In this document: piece by piece, positions 41,589-49,579 of the stretch
How the letters are laid out: every line of letters starts with the position of its first letter
Position numbering within the stretch: position 1 is the first letter of the stretch
Assembly (NCBI GenBank): GCA_031181585.1
Contig: JAPSKP010000002.1
Location: 1-64,000, forward strand
Source of the DNA: Lysinibacillus sp.
GTDB lineage: Bacteria; Bacillota; Bacilli; Bacillales_A; Planococcaceae
DNA: 64,000 nt
Direction: 5' to 3'
Notes under the pieces: model-generated
Databases searched by the model: none
The model's input: the letters and a program-made list of their open reading frames with translations, nothing else
Told to the model about the DNA's origin: nothing
Position numbers and translations under genes: made by a program

Positions 41589-41619
41589 AAATAGGGAACA
41601 CATTATGTGTTCCCTATTT
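41589..41619 (-). terminator. Terminator of tsf
   Basis: Perfect 14-bp stem AAATAGGGAACACA with a three-base loop, ending in a U-rich run on the minus strand. About 32 bases after the tsf stop. Confidence 0.9.
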
Positions 41620-41650
41620 GTAATCACACAAATGTGTGAACATATTTAAA

Positions 41651-42532
41651 TTAGTTGCCTTTTACTTGGTTCATTACTTCTTCAGCAAAGTTATCTTCAC
41701 GTTTCTCGATACCTTCACCTACAGCGTAACGAGTGAAGCTAGTTACGTTACCGCCAGTTGATTTCACGAAGTCACGAACTTTTTGGTCAGAGTTCTTAAC
41801 GAATGTTTGATCTAATAGACATACGTCTTCGAAGTATTTACCAAGACGGCCTTCAACCATTTTCGCAACAATGTTTTCTGGCTTGCCTTCATTTAGAGCT
41901 TGTTCAGTTAATACTTTGCGCTCACGCTCTACTTCTTCTTCAGATACTTCGTCACGTGATACGTAAGTTGGGTTGATTGCAGCGATGTGCATTGCAATGT
42001 CTTTTGCAGCTGCTTCATCAGTAGAGCCTTCTAAAGCTACTAATACACCGATTCGACCGCCCATGTGCAGGTAAGCACCGAATGCATCTGCATCCGTTTT
42101 TGTTTTAATTTCAAAACGACGAAGTGTGATTTTTTCACCAATTGTCGCAACAGCTGTAGAAATTTGATCAACGATTTTTACGCCGTCTTTTTCTAATTCT
42201 AAAGCAGCTTCTACTGATTCTGGTTTTGCAGCTAATAATTGCTCAGCTAAAGAAGCAACTAACACTTGGAATTTTTCGTTTTTCGCTACGAAGTCAGTTT
42301 CAGCGTTTACTTCAAGGATGATTGCTTCATTACCTTCAGTCAGGATATAAGTTGTCCCTTCTGCAGCGATACGGTCCGCTTTTTTAGCAGCTGAAGAAAG
42401 ACCTTTTTCACGTAGGAAGTCGATTGCAGCTTCTAGGTTGCCGTCAGTTTCCACTAGTGCTTTTTTACAGTCCATCATACCTGCGCCAGTTTTTTCGCGT
42501 AGTTCTTTTACTAATTGTGCAGTAATTGCCAT
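41651..42532 (-). CDS. tsf: Elongation factor Ts
   Basis: Guanine-nucleotide exchange factor for EF-Tu. Start ATG 42532 after AAGGAGG, giving [20 protein letters not shown] and 293 residues, the B. subtilis length; the open frame's upstream ATG adds 16 residues across the binding site. The N-terminal UBA-like module, the EF-Tu-binding TDFVAKNE and the dimerisation region are recognisable. Separated from rpsB by a terminator. Confidence 0.97.
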   Translation of the reverse strand: MAITAQLVKELREKTGAGMMDCKKALVETDGNLEAAIDFLREKGLSSAAKKADRIAAEGTTYILTEGNEAIILEVNAETDFVAKNEKFQVLVASLAEQLLAAKPESVEAALELEKDGVKIVDQISTAVATIGEKITLRRFEIKTKTDADAFGAYLHMGGRIGVLVALEGSTDEAAAKDIAMHIAAINPTYVSRDEVSEEEVERERKVLTEQALNEGKPENIVAKMVEGRLGKYFEDVCLLDQTFVKNSDQKVRDFVKSTGGNVTSFTRYAVGEGIEKREDNFAEEVMNQVKGN

Positions 42533-42601
42533 TTGAGTTTCCTCCTTGAGTTTGAAAATCAATATATTTAGGAGCAGCAAGGGCTCTAAATCTTAAAAAA
42601 A

Positions 42602-42631
42602 GGTGATAAGAGGGATCATCCACTTATCACC
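42602..42631 (-). terminator. Terminator between rpsB and tsf
   Basis: Perfect 9-bp stem GGTGATAAG with a 12-base loop, followed on the minus strand by TTTTTTT. It starts 16 bases after the rpsB stop; about 60 bases separate it from the tsf start, so tsf depends on read-through or on a promoter I did not identify. Confidence 0.85.
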
Positions 42632-42646
42632 ATTTGTACGAGTGAA

Positions 42647-43372
42647 TTACTCAGCTGTTACTTCTTCTTCTACAGCTGGAGCTTCTGATTCACCTTGTTT
42701 TGACTCGATTAATGCATCAGCCATTTTAGCAGTTAATAATTTAACAGCACGGATAGCATCGTCGTTTGCTGGAATTACGTAGTCGATTTCATCTGGATCA
42801 CAGTTAGTATCAACAATACCAACGATCGGAATGTTCAATTTACGTGCTTCTGCAACAGCAATACGCTCTTTACGAGGGTCTACTACGAACATTACGTCCG
42901 GAATACCTGTCATATCACGGATACCGCCTAAGAATTTTACTAGACGTTCGTGTTCTTTTTTAAGTTGGATAACTTCTTTTTTAGGAAGAACTTCGAAAGT
43001 TCCATCTTCTTCCATGCGCTCGATTTCTTTTAAACGAGCAACACGTTTTTGGATTGTACCGAAGTTAGTTAACGTACCACCTAACCAGCGTTGGTTGATG
43101 TAGTAGTTGCCTGAACGTTCAGCTTCTTCTTTAATAGCTTCTTGAGCTTGTTTTTTCGTACCAACGAAAAGAACTTTACCACCATCTTGGCCAACTTGGC
43201 GCATGAAGTCGTAAGCTTCTTCTAATTTTTTAACTGTTTTTTGTAAATCGATAATGTAGATACCGTTACGTTCAACAAAAATGTATTTTTTCATTTTTGG
43301 GTTCCAACGGCGAGTTTGGTGACCGAAATGTACACCAGCTTCAAGTAATTGTTTCATTGAAATTACTGACAT
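42647..43372 (-). CDS. rpsB: Ribosomal protein S2
   Basis: Small-subunit protein, 241 residues, with conserved [20 protein letters not shown] (20 residues), [19 protein letters not shown] and [13 protein letters not shown]. The C-terminal 15 residues are acidic. TAGGAGG precedes ATG. It has its own promoter and a leader of about 125 bases. Confidence 0.98.
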   Translation of the reverse strand: MSVISMKQLLEAGVHFGHQTRRWNPKMKKYIFVERNGIYIIDLQKTVKKLEEAYDFMRQVGQDGGKVLFVGTKKQAQEAIKEEAERSGNYYINQRWLGGTLTNFGTIQKRVARLKEIERMEEDGTFEVLPKKEVIQLKKEHERLVKFLGGIRDMTGIPDVMFVVDPRKERIAVAEARKLNIPIVGIVDTNCDPDEIDYVIPANDDAIRAVKLLTAKMADALIESKQGESEAPAVEEEVTAE

Positions 43373-43497
43373 GAGTTTGTCCTCCTAGTATGTTTGGTTT
43401 TTTTCCTCCGCACTTTTCATCTGTAACAAGCAACCCGTACGCATACGAGCACCACTTACTACATCAAAATGCGTGTGTAATGTTAACACCGTTAGAT

Positions 43498-43527
43498 ACT
43501 ATACCATACAGTTCACAGGCGGTGCAA
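43498..43527 (-). promoter_or_regulatory. Promoter of rpsB
   Basis: -35 TTGCAC (43522-43527), 18-base spacer, -10 TATAGT (43498-43503) with an upstream TGG giving an extended -10. It lies just before the swrB stop region and about 125 bases ahead of rpsB; the leader may carry autoregulation by S2, not shown here. Confidence 0.65.
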
Positions 43528-43532
43528 CTATT

Positions 43533-44117
43533 TTAAGTATGGAACTTGAGCAATAACTCAATTTCCGTTTTACCTTTCTGCGTTTTCTTCGCAATTTCTT
43601 CAATTGTTTTGCCCGCCCGATACATCTCTACTACTTCCTCATCAAAAGATGTAAGGTAAGCCTGCTCCTCTTGCTTTTTCACTGGCAATGCCTTTTCCAG
43701 TTTTTGCTCAGCCGGCTTATCTTCATTTGCATCATGCTGTTTTTGCTTGTTATAGGCATTAGCAGCAAAGGCAAGAGGCACATACTTTCTTTGTTGTGCC
43801 GCATTAGATTCAGGCAGTAAATCTGGTTCTGAAGAAGCGACGCTGTTCTCGATCAATTGATCGCCATTCTCTTCTTCAGCAAAACGTTTTTCCTCTACAG
43901 ACGGCTGCTTTACTGCTGTCAGTTCCTGAATCAAGCGGTCATTCTCTTCCTTCATCTCCATTAAATATAAGCCAATGGCATCGTCCAGTTCCTTAGTAAT
44001 CCGTTCCTGACGCTGTTCTAAATCTTTGAACTTTGCCAGCTTGCTATTCAACAGGATAATGAAGAAAAAGCTCAGCAGCTGGCTGATGAATAATACAGCT
44101 AATATGATTGAAACCAT
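43533..44117 (-). CDS. swrB: SwrB-like flagellar/swarming protein (YlxL position)
   Basis: 194 residues: one N-terminal membrane helix (about 3-24), a charged coiled-coil segment (about 25-68), a long low-complexity Glu/Lys/Gln-rich middle (70-150) and a small C-terminal helix-turn-helix-like end with VEMYRAGKTIEEIAKKTQKG (20 residues). Architecture and place between sigD and rpsB match B. subtilis SwrB, which promotes flagellar basal-body maturation. Sequence similarity is weak in the middle, so the assignment leans on layout. ATAGGAG before ATG, eight bases after the preceding gene. Confidence 0.72.
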   Translation of the reverse strand: MVSIILAVLFISQLLSFFFIILLNSKLAKFKDLEQRQERITKELDDAIGLYLMEMKEENDRLIQELTAVKQPSVEEKRFAEEENGDQLIENSVASSEPDLLPESNAAQQRKYVPLAFAANAYNKQKQHDANEDKPAEQKLEKALPVKKQEEQAYLTSFDEEVVEMYRAGKTIEEIAKKTQKGKTEIELLLKFHT

Positions 44118-44125
44118 TGTGTCTC

Positions 44126-44434
44126 CTATCCGGTATAATCAATAAAATTCCCCTTAAATGGATGGTGGGCTTTCGGCCGCTCCTGCTCTCCATTTTTCTT
44201 TTCTCCCATTGAGGATTGACTCCCTCCATTGCCGCTCCCCTCATCTTCTTCTGTAACAGCATCCGCATTTTCAGCTGTATTGACGGCCAGCTGCTTCCGC
44301 TCCAATTCCTTCTTAAGCGCTTCGTTCGCATTCATTTGCTGATGAATGACATTTTGCTGATGCTGATCCGCTATTTTTCCAGCTTCGAATGTTTTTGGAA
44401 TCGCAATTTGCAGTTCCACGGCTTTTAAACTCAT
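44126..44434 (-). CDS. Conserved small protein of the che/fla operon, function unknown
   Basis: 102 residues, predicted soluble. An N-terminal part (1-55) with LKAVELQIAIPKTFEAGKIA (20 residues) followed by Gln/Asn-rich helices, a polar Glu/Gly/Ser spacer (60-85) and a C-terminal HHPFKGNFIDYTG. Proteins with this start and an HPxKGxxID-type end occur next to sigD in other flagellated Firmicutes, from memory. AGGAGGAG precedes ATG; it lies 11 bases after sigD and eight before swrB, so it is part of the motility operon. It has no counterpart in B. subtilis at this place. Confidence 0.8.
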   Translation of the reverse strand: MSLKAVELQIAIPKTFEAGKIADQHQQNVIHQQMNANEALKKELERKQLAVNTAENADAVTEEDEGSGNGGSQSSMGEKKNGEQERPKAHHPFKGNFIDYTG

Positions 44435-44445
44435 GGCTACTCCTC

Positions 44446-45213
44446 CTATGCATTCATCATTTCAGAAGATAAAAACCTGCGCAGCTTAAACAGTGCCTTT
44501 GAATGGATTTGAGAAATTCGAGATGTCGACAGATCAAGCATTTCTCCGATTTCTGTCAGAGTCATTTCTTCCGTATAAAACAGGCTTAAGACAAGCTGCT
44601 CTTTTTCATTGAGCTTTTTAATATTCTCTGCCAGATCCTCTAATAACTCCGAACGCACCACATGTTGTTCAGGGGTTTTGGTCTGCTCATCCCGGATAAC
44701 GAAACTTTTCCCTTCCGAATCTTCTTGATCCTGCTGTTCATTAATAGAGAGGACATTCGAGAAAAAATGCTCTTGAACCGTTTGATATACATCTTCAACC
44801 GGCAGATTCATATGTTCAGCTAATTCTTCAGGAGTTGCATGCCTCATCAGCTTCTGCTCCAGATGCTCAATCTGTGCTTCTAGCTTCTTTGCCTTTTCTC
44901 TTGCCGAGCGGGGGAGCCAGTCCTCTTTCCGAAGACCATCGATAATAGCCCCTCTTACACGGAAGGAAGCATACGTATCAAACTTCAAATCTCGATTTAT
45001 ATCAAATTTATTCAACGCGTCAAATAGACCCATCATTCCAAGGCTGACGAGGTCATCCCGCGACACATTTTTCGGCAAACCAGCACCTATTCGTTGTACA
45101 TGGTAGGAAACAAGAGGCTTGTATTTTTTAACCAGCAAGTCTCCTGCTTGTGGATCCCGATTGTTTATCCAGCTATTCCAAAGCTTTAGTTCTTCACTAC
45201 TCGGTTGCGTCAT
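44446..45213 (-). CDS. sigD: RNA polymerase sigma factor SigD (flagellar)
   Basis: Sigma-28-class factor for flagellin, late motility and autolysin genes. 255 residues: region 2 (about 25-100) with DDLVSLGMMGLFDALNKFD (19 residues) and TYASFRVRGAIIDGLRKEDW (20 residues), region 3 (115-160) and region 4 with TLTEIGEMLDLSTSRISQIH (20 residues). AGAGGTGG before ATG. Besides read-through from the operon it has an extended -10 promoter of its own. Confidence 0.97.
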   Translation of the reverse strand: MTQPSSEELKLWNSWINNRDPQAGDLLVKKYKPLVSYHVQRIGAGLPKNVSRDDLVSLGMMGLFDALNKFDINRDLKFDTYASFRVRGAIIDGLRKEDWLPRSAREKAKKLEAQIEHLEQKLMRHATPEELAEHMNLPVEDVYQTVQEHFFSNVLSINEQQDQEDSEGKSFVIRDEQTKTPEQHVVRSELLEDLAENIKKLNEKEQLVLSLFYTEEMTLTEIGEMLDLSTSRISQIHSKALFKLRRFLSSEMMNA

Positions 45214-45252
45214 TCGTATCCACCTCTCTTCAACAAAACGTACCTACTGTAT

Positions 45253-45261
45253 ATTATACCA
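45253..45261 (-). promoter_or_regulatory. Extended -10 promoter directly ahead of sigD
   Basis: TGGTATAAT on the minus strand (TATAAT at 45253-45258), with no good -35 (GTGTAA at 17 bases). It starts a leader of about 35 bases before the sigD start and lies downstream of a terminator, so it would keep basal sigD expression. Confidence 0.55.
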
Positions 45262-45400
45262 AATTTATAGCTATTTTACACACGCTTCCTAAGCACTAAA
45301 TCTAGTATTCTAGGAGCAGAAATCCTATTCTTTCTTAAAGAAAAAGACAGCTTTTGCCGATGCTGGGCGACTCCCTGCTTTGTCCTTTAAAAAGTTTATA

Positions 45401-45426
45401 AAAAAAGAGCCGATTTCTCGGCCCTC
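45401..45426 (-). terminator. Terminator ahead of sigD
   Basis: GC-rich stem GGCCGA/TCGGC(T) closed by GAAA, with a run of seven U residues on the minus strand. It comes about 25 bases after the preceding small gene and partly separates sigD from the upstream che/fla genes. Confidence 0.75.
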
Positions 45427-45449
45427 CTTTTCGATGAAGGAATTGCTGG

Positions 45450-45812
45450 TTAATGATTCGGCAAAGTTTTCTCCTCTGAATGCATCATTGTCCGTACCAC
45501 CTTAGCAAGCTCTTCCTCATCTTCTATCGTTGATGTTCGATTGAAAGATGGAATCTCCAGCCCTTCTTTTTGCTCTTCTACCTCTTTTTTTACTTTTATT
45601 TCCTCAAACGTTACCTCTTCTGGTGTGAATAGTACATACCCTAAAAGCCAGCGTGCAGGATATGCGCATAAAAACACAACAAACGCTGTCACGAATGAGC
45701 CTAGCAGTGTTTCCAGGGGCATTGCATATGGCTGTTGAAGTGCCAGGGCAAAGTATGCAGCGAAGCCCAGTAACGCTGCCCAGCAATTGTACAAAAACGA
45801 GCCGTACATCAT
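45450..45812 (-). CDS. Small membrane protein between cheD and sigD, function unknown
   Basis: 120 residues: two hydrophobic segments (about 5-25 and 33-60) and a long charged cytoplasmic tail (65-120) rich in Glu and Lys with FEEIKVKKEVEEQKEG and a final helix EEELAKVVRTMM. It starts at ATG 45812, overlapping the cheD stop by four bases, with GAGGAGTGAG upstream, so translation is coupled to cheD. I recognise no family; B. subtilis has no gene here. Its place suggests a motility or chemotaxis role. Confidence 0.78.
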   Translation of the reverse strand: MMYGSFLYNCWAALLGFAAYFALALQQPYAMPLETLLGSFVTAFVVFLCAYPARWLLGYVLFTPEEVTFEEIKVKKEVEEQKEGLEIPSFNRTSTIEDEEELAKVVRTMMHSEEKTLPNH

Positions 45813-46306
45813 ATTTCGCTCACTCCTCTGTTCACTGTCCGGATATTCAATTTAGCCGTAGCCGGATCAAATTCAATCGTCCGGCCGCTATTTCCACCTG
45901 TATCTTCAGCAACAAGCGGGATGCCGTTCTTTTTTAGTTCAGCCTTTACCGCTTCGACATTTCTCGGTCCGATCCTCATAGTATCCTTGTCGGAGGTAAA
46001 CTGGAACATTTGTGCCCCGCCTGCAATTTTCGCCTTCAATCTAAATGTTTGGACACCTTCAATTTTTAATAGATCAATTAATGCTTTAATACCCGTATCT
46101 GCAAATTTCGCGACATTCAGCTCTTGCATACGACCTAAGCTCGAATCTGGCAGCATTATATGCACCAGCCCTGCAATGTGCTTTACCTCGTCATATAAAA
46201 CAACGCCGACACAGGACCCAAGCCCTGACGTCCGAATCGTATTCGGTTGTTTCGCTACATCCATCTGGGCAATCCCAACCTTGACCACTTCATTTATACC
46301 AATCAT
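45809..46306 (-). CDS. cheD: Chemoreceptor glutamine deamidase CheD
   Basis: Deamidates receptor glutamines and binds CheC. 165 residues; catalytic Cys32 in LGSCVGVVLYD and His49 in HIAGLVHIMLPDS, with FKAKIAGGAQMF-like RLKAKIAGGAQMFQF. ATG at 46306 sits just after the cheC stop, with GGAGTAG upstream. Paired with cheC as in adaptation systems of Bacillales. Confidence 0.95.
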   Translation of the reverse strand: MIGINEVVKVGIAQMDVAKQPNTIRTSGLGSCVGVVLYDEVKHIAGLVHIMLPDSSLGRMQELNVAKFADTGIKALIDLLKIEGVQTFRLKAKIAGGAQMFQFTSDKDTMRIGPRNVEAVKAELKKNGIPLVAEDTGGNSGRTIEFDPATAKLNIRTVNRGVSEI

Positions 46307-46308
46307 AT

Positions 46309-46941
46309 TTACGCTACTCCAAGAGCCTTGAAAATGGCCTCAAACGAATCTGGATCAGGCAGCAGGAAGAAATGACCGCGTACTGACTCTTTGTCTTCAA
46401 ATTCGTCGTCTAAAATGGATGTATTGATGACGATGACATGATCACTTATATGGGATAACTCAATTAATCCAATACTAATAATGGCTCCAAACATATCTAC
46501 ACTTAACCCAGGTACCGTTGGGTAGATTTTTAATCCCGTAAAATCGGATAAGGCTGAAAGATAGGAACCCGATAGTATATTCCCCATCTCCTGCATGGCA
46601 GACAACCCTAACTCCGACACAGGAAAGTTCGCAAAATCAAATGTTTCATCATGAATCAATCTCCGGATGAATCGGTTTGCCTGCTCAATCGGCAATACAA
46701 AGAACATGCTTCCTTCAGCATCACCTTCAATTCGCAGGAAAATGCCGACCACCACATTTTCCGAACCACCGACGAGTTCCATCATGTCGTTGAATGAGAC
46801 CATCTCCACTTTTGGTACCCGCATATCAATCTTTTTATTCAATAAATCTGATAAGGCTGTTGCTGCATGAGCTGCTCCGATGTTACCAATCTCTTTTAAT
46901 ACATCTAAATGGAGCGCAGTAATTTTTTGATGAAAGTTCAT
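46309..46941 (-). CDS. cheC: CheY-P phosphatase CheC
   Basis: Dephosphorylates CheY-P and regulates CheD. 210 residues from ATG 46941 (MNFHQKITALHLDVLKEIGN, GTAGGGAT upstream); the longer frame starts at 46980 without a site. Both phosphatase sites of the D/S-x3-E-x2-N type are visible: DVLKEIGN near residue 13 and SAMQEMGN near residue 112, each followed by a Pro about 22 residues later. Confidence 0.95.
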   Translation of the reverse strand: MNFHQKITALHLDVLKEIGNIGAAHAATALSDLLNKKIDMRVPKVEMVSFNDMMELVGGSENVVVGIFLRIEGDAEGSMFFVLPIEQANRFIRRLIHDETFDFANFPVSELGLSAMQEMGNILSGSYLSALSDFTGLKIYPTVPGLSVDMFGAIISIGLIELSHISDHVIVINTSILDDEFEDKESVRGHFFLLPDPDSFEAIFKALGVA

Positions 46942-47012
46942 ATAGATCCCTACTTTAGTAGATTCGCCTGATGCCTGCACTGTTTTACACAGGCATCATT
47001 AAAAATTAATCA

Positions 47013-47459
47013 TTACCCTAATGGATTTAAAACTTTATCTAAATGCAACAAAATCAATAAACGTTTATCCAATTTTGCTACGCCTGAGATGAAATCTTCC
47101 TCAGAAGAACCTACTACTTCAGGCTGCTGTTCAATTGATGACGATTCGATATCCAGCACGTCATTAGCGGAGTCCACTACAAATCCAACTTCCATATCTT
47201 CCAATTGAATAATAATAATACGTACTGTTTCTTCATTTTCTGAAACGGGCAGGCCAAAGCGCTCGCGTAAATCGATAATTGGTGTCACAACCCCACGAAG
47301 ATTAATGACGCCCTTTACATAACGAGGCGTTTTAGGGACCCGTGTTATGTGCATCAGCTTTTCGATTCCTCGCACATAGGAAACCGGAATTGCATATTCT
47401 TTATCTGCCAATTGAAAAACAATTACTTTAACGTATGCTTGTTCGACAGCGTTTGTCAT
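47013..47459 (-). CDS. cheW: Chemotaxis coupling protein CheW
   Basis: Adaptor between receptors and CheA. 148 residues, single CheW domain with EYAIPVSYVRGIEKLMHITR (20 residues), VKGVINLRGVVTPIIDLRER (20 residues) and GFVVDSANDV. AGAGGTG precedes ATG. 29 bases after cheA. Confidence 0.97.
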   Translation of the reverse strand: MTNAVEQAYVKVIVFQLADKEYAIPVSYVRGIEKLMHITRVPKTPRYVKGVINLRGVVTPIIDLRERFGLPVSENEETVRIIIIQLEDMEVGFVVDSANDVLDIESSSIEQQPEVVGSSEEDFISGVAKLDKRLLILLHLDKVLNPLG

Positions 47460-47488
47460 AATTTACACCTCTTTTTTCATCCTATTTC

Positions 47489-49564
47489 CTACATAAGAGC
47501 GTTGCAGTCTACAATCAACGCTACTTTACCATTGCCTAAAATTGTCGCACCTGAGATCGCAAAAATATTCGTCAAATAATTCCCTAATGATTTCAATACA
47601 ATCTCCTGCTGACCGATGAACGAATCCACTACTAATCCGGCCATCTTTTCACCTTTACGCACGATGACTACCGAATGGAACTCGTCATCTTTTGATTCTG
47701 TACGAGGTACTTCAAATACTTCTTCCAGGAAGATAAGCGGCACTACTTTTCCACGGAAATCAATCACCTTCTGATTATGCGCATTCAAAATATCCGAGTG
47801 GCGAATGATCGATGTTTCGATAATAGATGATAGAGGAACCGCATAAATTTCTTTTTCAATCTCAACCAGCATGACTGAAATAATCGATAATGTTAATGGC
47901 AGCTGAATAGAGAAGATAGATCCTACATCCTGCGTCGATTCAATCGAAATATTGCCGCCTAAGGATTCAATTGTTGTTTTTACAACATCAAGGCCAACAC
48001 CTCGGCCAGAAATATCCGAAATAACATCTGCTGTTGAGAAACCTGAGGCCATAATAAGTTCGTTAACCTGTTTATCCGATAAGGAACTAGCTGCTTCTTT
48101 CGATACAATTCCTTTTGAGATAGCTTTCGTCAGTACCTTTTCCCGGTTAATTCCGGCACCGTCATCTTCAATTTCGATGAAAACATAGTTACCGCTATGG
48201 TAAGCACGCAGCTGGACAGTTCCTTCTTCCGGCTTTCCTTTTTGACGGCGTACTTCTGGACTTTCTACTCCGTGATCTAGTGAATTGCGGATTAGATGGA
48301 CAAGTGGATCTCCGATTTCATCAATAACTGTACGGTCAAGCTCTGTTTCTGCTCCGATAATGTCAAGGTTGATTTTCTTGTTTAAGTCACGTGATAATTG
48401 GCGCACCATTTTCGGGAATCTGTTGAATACCGTTTCAACCGGCACCATTCGCATCGTTAGAATAATATTCTGCAGGTCACCCATTGTACGGCTCATGCGT
48501 TCTACTGTTTCACTTAATTCCCCGTGGTTCACTTCTGCTGCAATCGATAGCAGACGGCCACGATCAATAACAAGCTCTTCAAACAGATTCATCAACACGT
48601 CAAGACGTTCGATGTTAACACGAATTGTTTTGCTTGTCGCCGGGGCATGTGCTTTCGTATTGTTGGCAGCCGGCTTTTTCTCAGCAGCAACTGGAACTGT
48701 TTGCTGTTCAGGGACAGATTCAATAATTGCAGGCTGTAAAGAAGACTCGTCGTCGCGGGAGATCACTTCTCCCTTAACCTCTTTAAAGGAAGAAGGATCG
48801 ACTGCAAGTACTTCCACCTTCTCCACTTCCGATACCTTCAGTAGCATTTTTTGCAGATCATCTGCTGTTTCTTTCGAAATAAGCGCAACATGGAATACAC
48901 TATCAAACTGTTCTTCTTCTAATTTATCAACAGTCGGAGAGGACTTGATGACATCCCCGTTCTTTTCTAGAATTTCAAACACCATGAATACACGAGCCGC
49001 TTTTAGGAGGCAATCTTCACGTAGAGAAATAGAAATTTCATATGCCATATGTCCTTGCTCTGTTGATTGATGAAGAATGGTCTTTTCAAAGTCATCATAC
49101 TCCAGCTTCCGCTCAGCCGACACGATACTCGTTGCAGCCTGTTCACTTGCTGCCATTTGTACAGGTACAGTATTAACTTCCGTATCACCAGATTCAATAC
49201 GCTTTAACATTTCCACAGTTGCTTGTACATTCCGTTTTCCGTCACCGCCGCTTGCAATGTCCTGCACCATTTCTTCAAGATGATCTACCGATTCGAAAAC
49301 AACGTCTAAAATCTCTGGTGTTACCTTGATTTTATCGTTTCGGATAGCATCAAGTACATTTTCCATTTTATGCGTGAGGTCTGCTAAGTCTTCGAATCCC
49401 ATTGTTGCAGACATTCCTTTTAATGTATGAGCAGAGCGGAAAATCTCTCCTACGATTGCCAAGTCTTGCGGATTTTTTTCAAGTTCTAATAAATGTTCGC
49501 TGCATGCCTGCAGATGTTCTTTACTTTCATCTATGAACATTTCTAAATATTGGTTTACTTCCAT
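47489..49564 (-). CDS. cheA: Chemotaxis histidine kinase CheA
   Basis: Receptor-coupled kinase, 691 residues. P1 with phosphoacceptor His46 in IFRSAHTLKGMSATMGF, a P2 region (about 165-265) for response regulators, Pro/Ala linker, P3 dimerisation helices (about 315-375), P4 catalytic domain with HLIRNSLDHG and DDGAGINREK and GRGVGLDVVK, and C-terminal CheW-like P5. AAAGGGGTG precedes ATG. Phosphorylates CheY and CheB encoded in the same operon. Confidence 0.97.
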   Translation of the reverse strand: MEVNQYLEMFIDESKEHLQACSEHLLELEKNPQDLAIVGEIFRSAHTLKGMSATMGFEDLADLTHKMENVLDAIRNDKIKVTPEILDVVFESVDHLEEMVQDIASGGDGKRNVQATVEMLKRIESGDTEVNTVPVQMAASEQAATSIVSAERKLEYDDFEKTILHQSTEQGHMAYEISISLREDCLLKAARVFMVFEILEKNGDVIKSSPTVDKLEEEQFDSVFHVALISKETADDLQKMLLKVSEVEKVEVLAVDPSSFKEVKGEVISRDDESSLQPAIIESVPEQQTVPVAAEKKPAANNTKAHAPATSKTIRVNIERLDVLMNLFEELVIDRGRLLSIAAEVNHGELSETVERMSRTMGDLQNIILTMRMVPVETVFNRFPKMVRQLSRDLNKKINLDIIGAETELDRTVIDEIGDPLVHLIRNSLDHGVESPEVRRQKGKPEEGTVQLRAYHSGNYVFIEIEDDGAGINREKVLTKAISKGIVSKEAASSLSDKQVNELIMASGFSTADVISDISGRGVGLDVVKTTIESLGGNISIESTQDVGSIFSIQLPLTLSIISVMLVEIEKEIYAVPLSSIIETSIIRHSDILNAHNQKVIDFRGKVVPLIFLEEVFEVPRTESKDDEFHSVVIVRKGEKMAGLVVDSFIGQQEIVLKSLGNYLTNIFAISGATILGNGKVALIVDCNALM

Positions 49565-49579
49565 TAAGAGAACACCCCT

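Noticed and set aside
41622-41642. Small palindrome CACAC-AAAT-GTGTG after tsf
   Set aside because: Five-pair stem lacking a U tract and adjacent to a much stronger terminator.
45300-45400. Possible c-di-GMP riboswitch ahead of sigD
   Set aside because: GC-rich pairing segments caught the eye, but the conserved GEMM core sequences are absent.
48285-49070. Long plus-strand frame of 261 codons within cheA
   Set aside because: It is antisense to conserved CheA domains, has Ser/Arg-rich composition typical of a reverse-frame shadow and no binding site.
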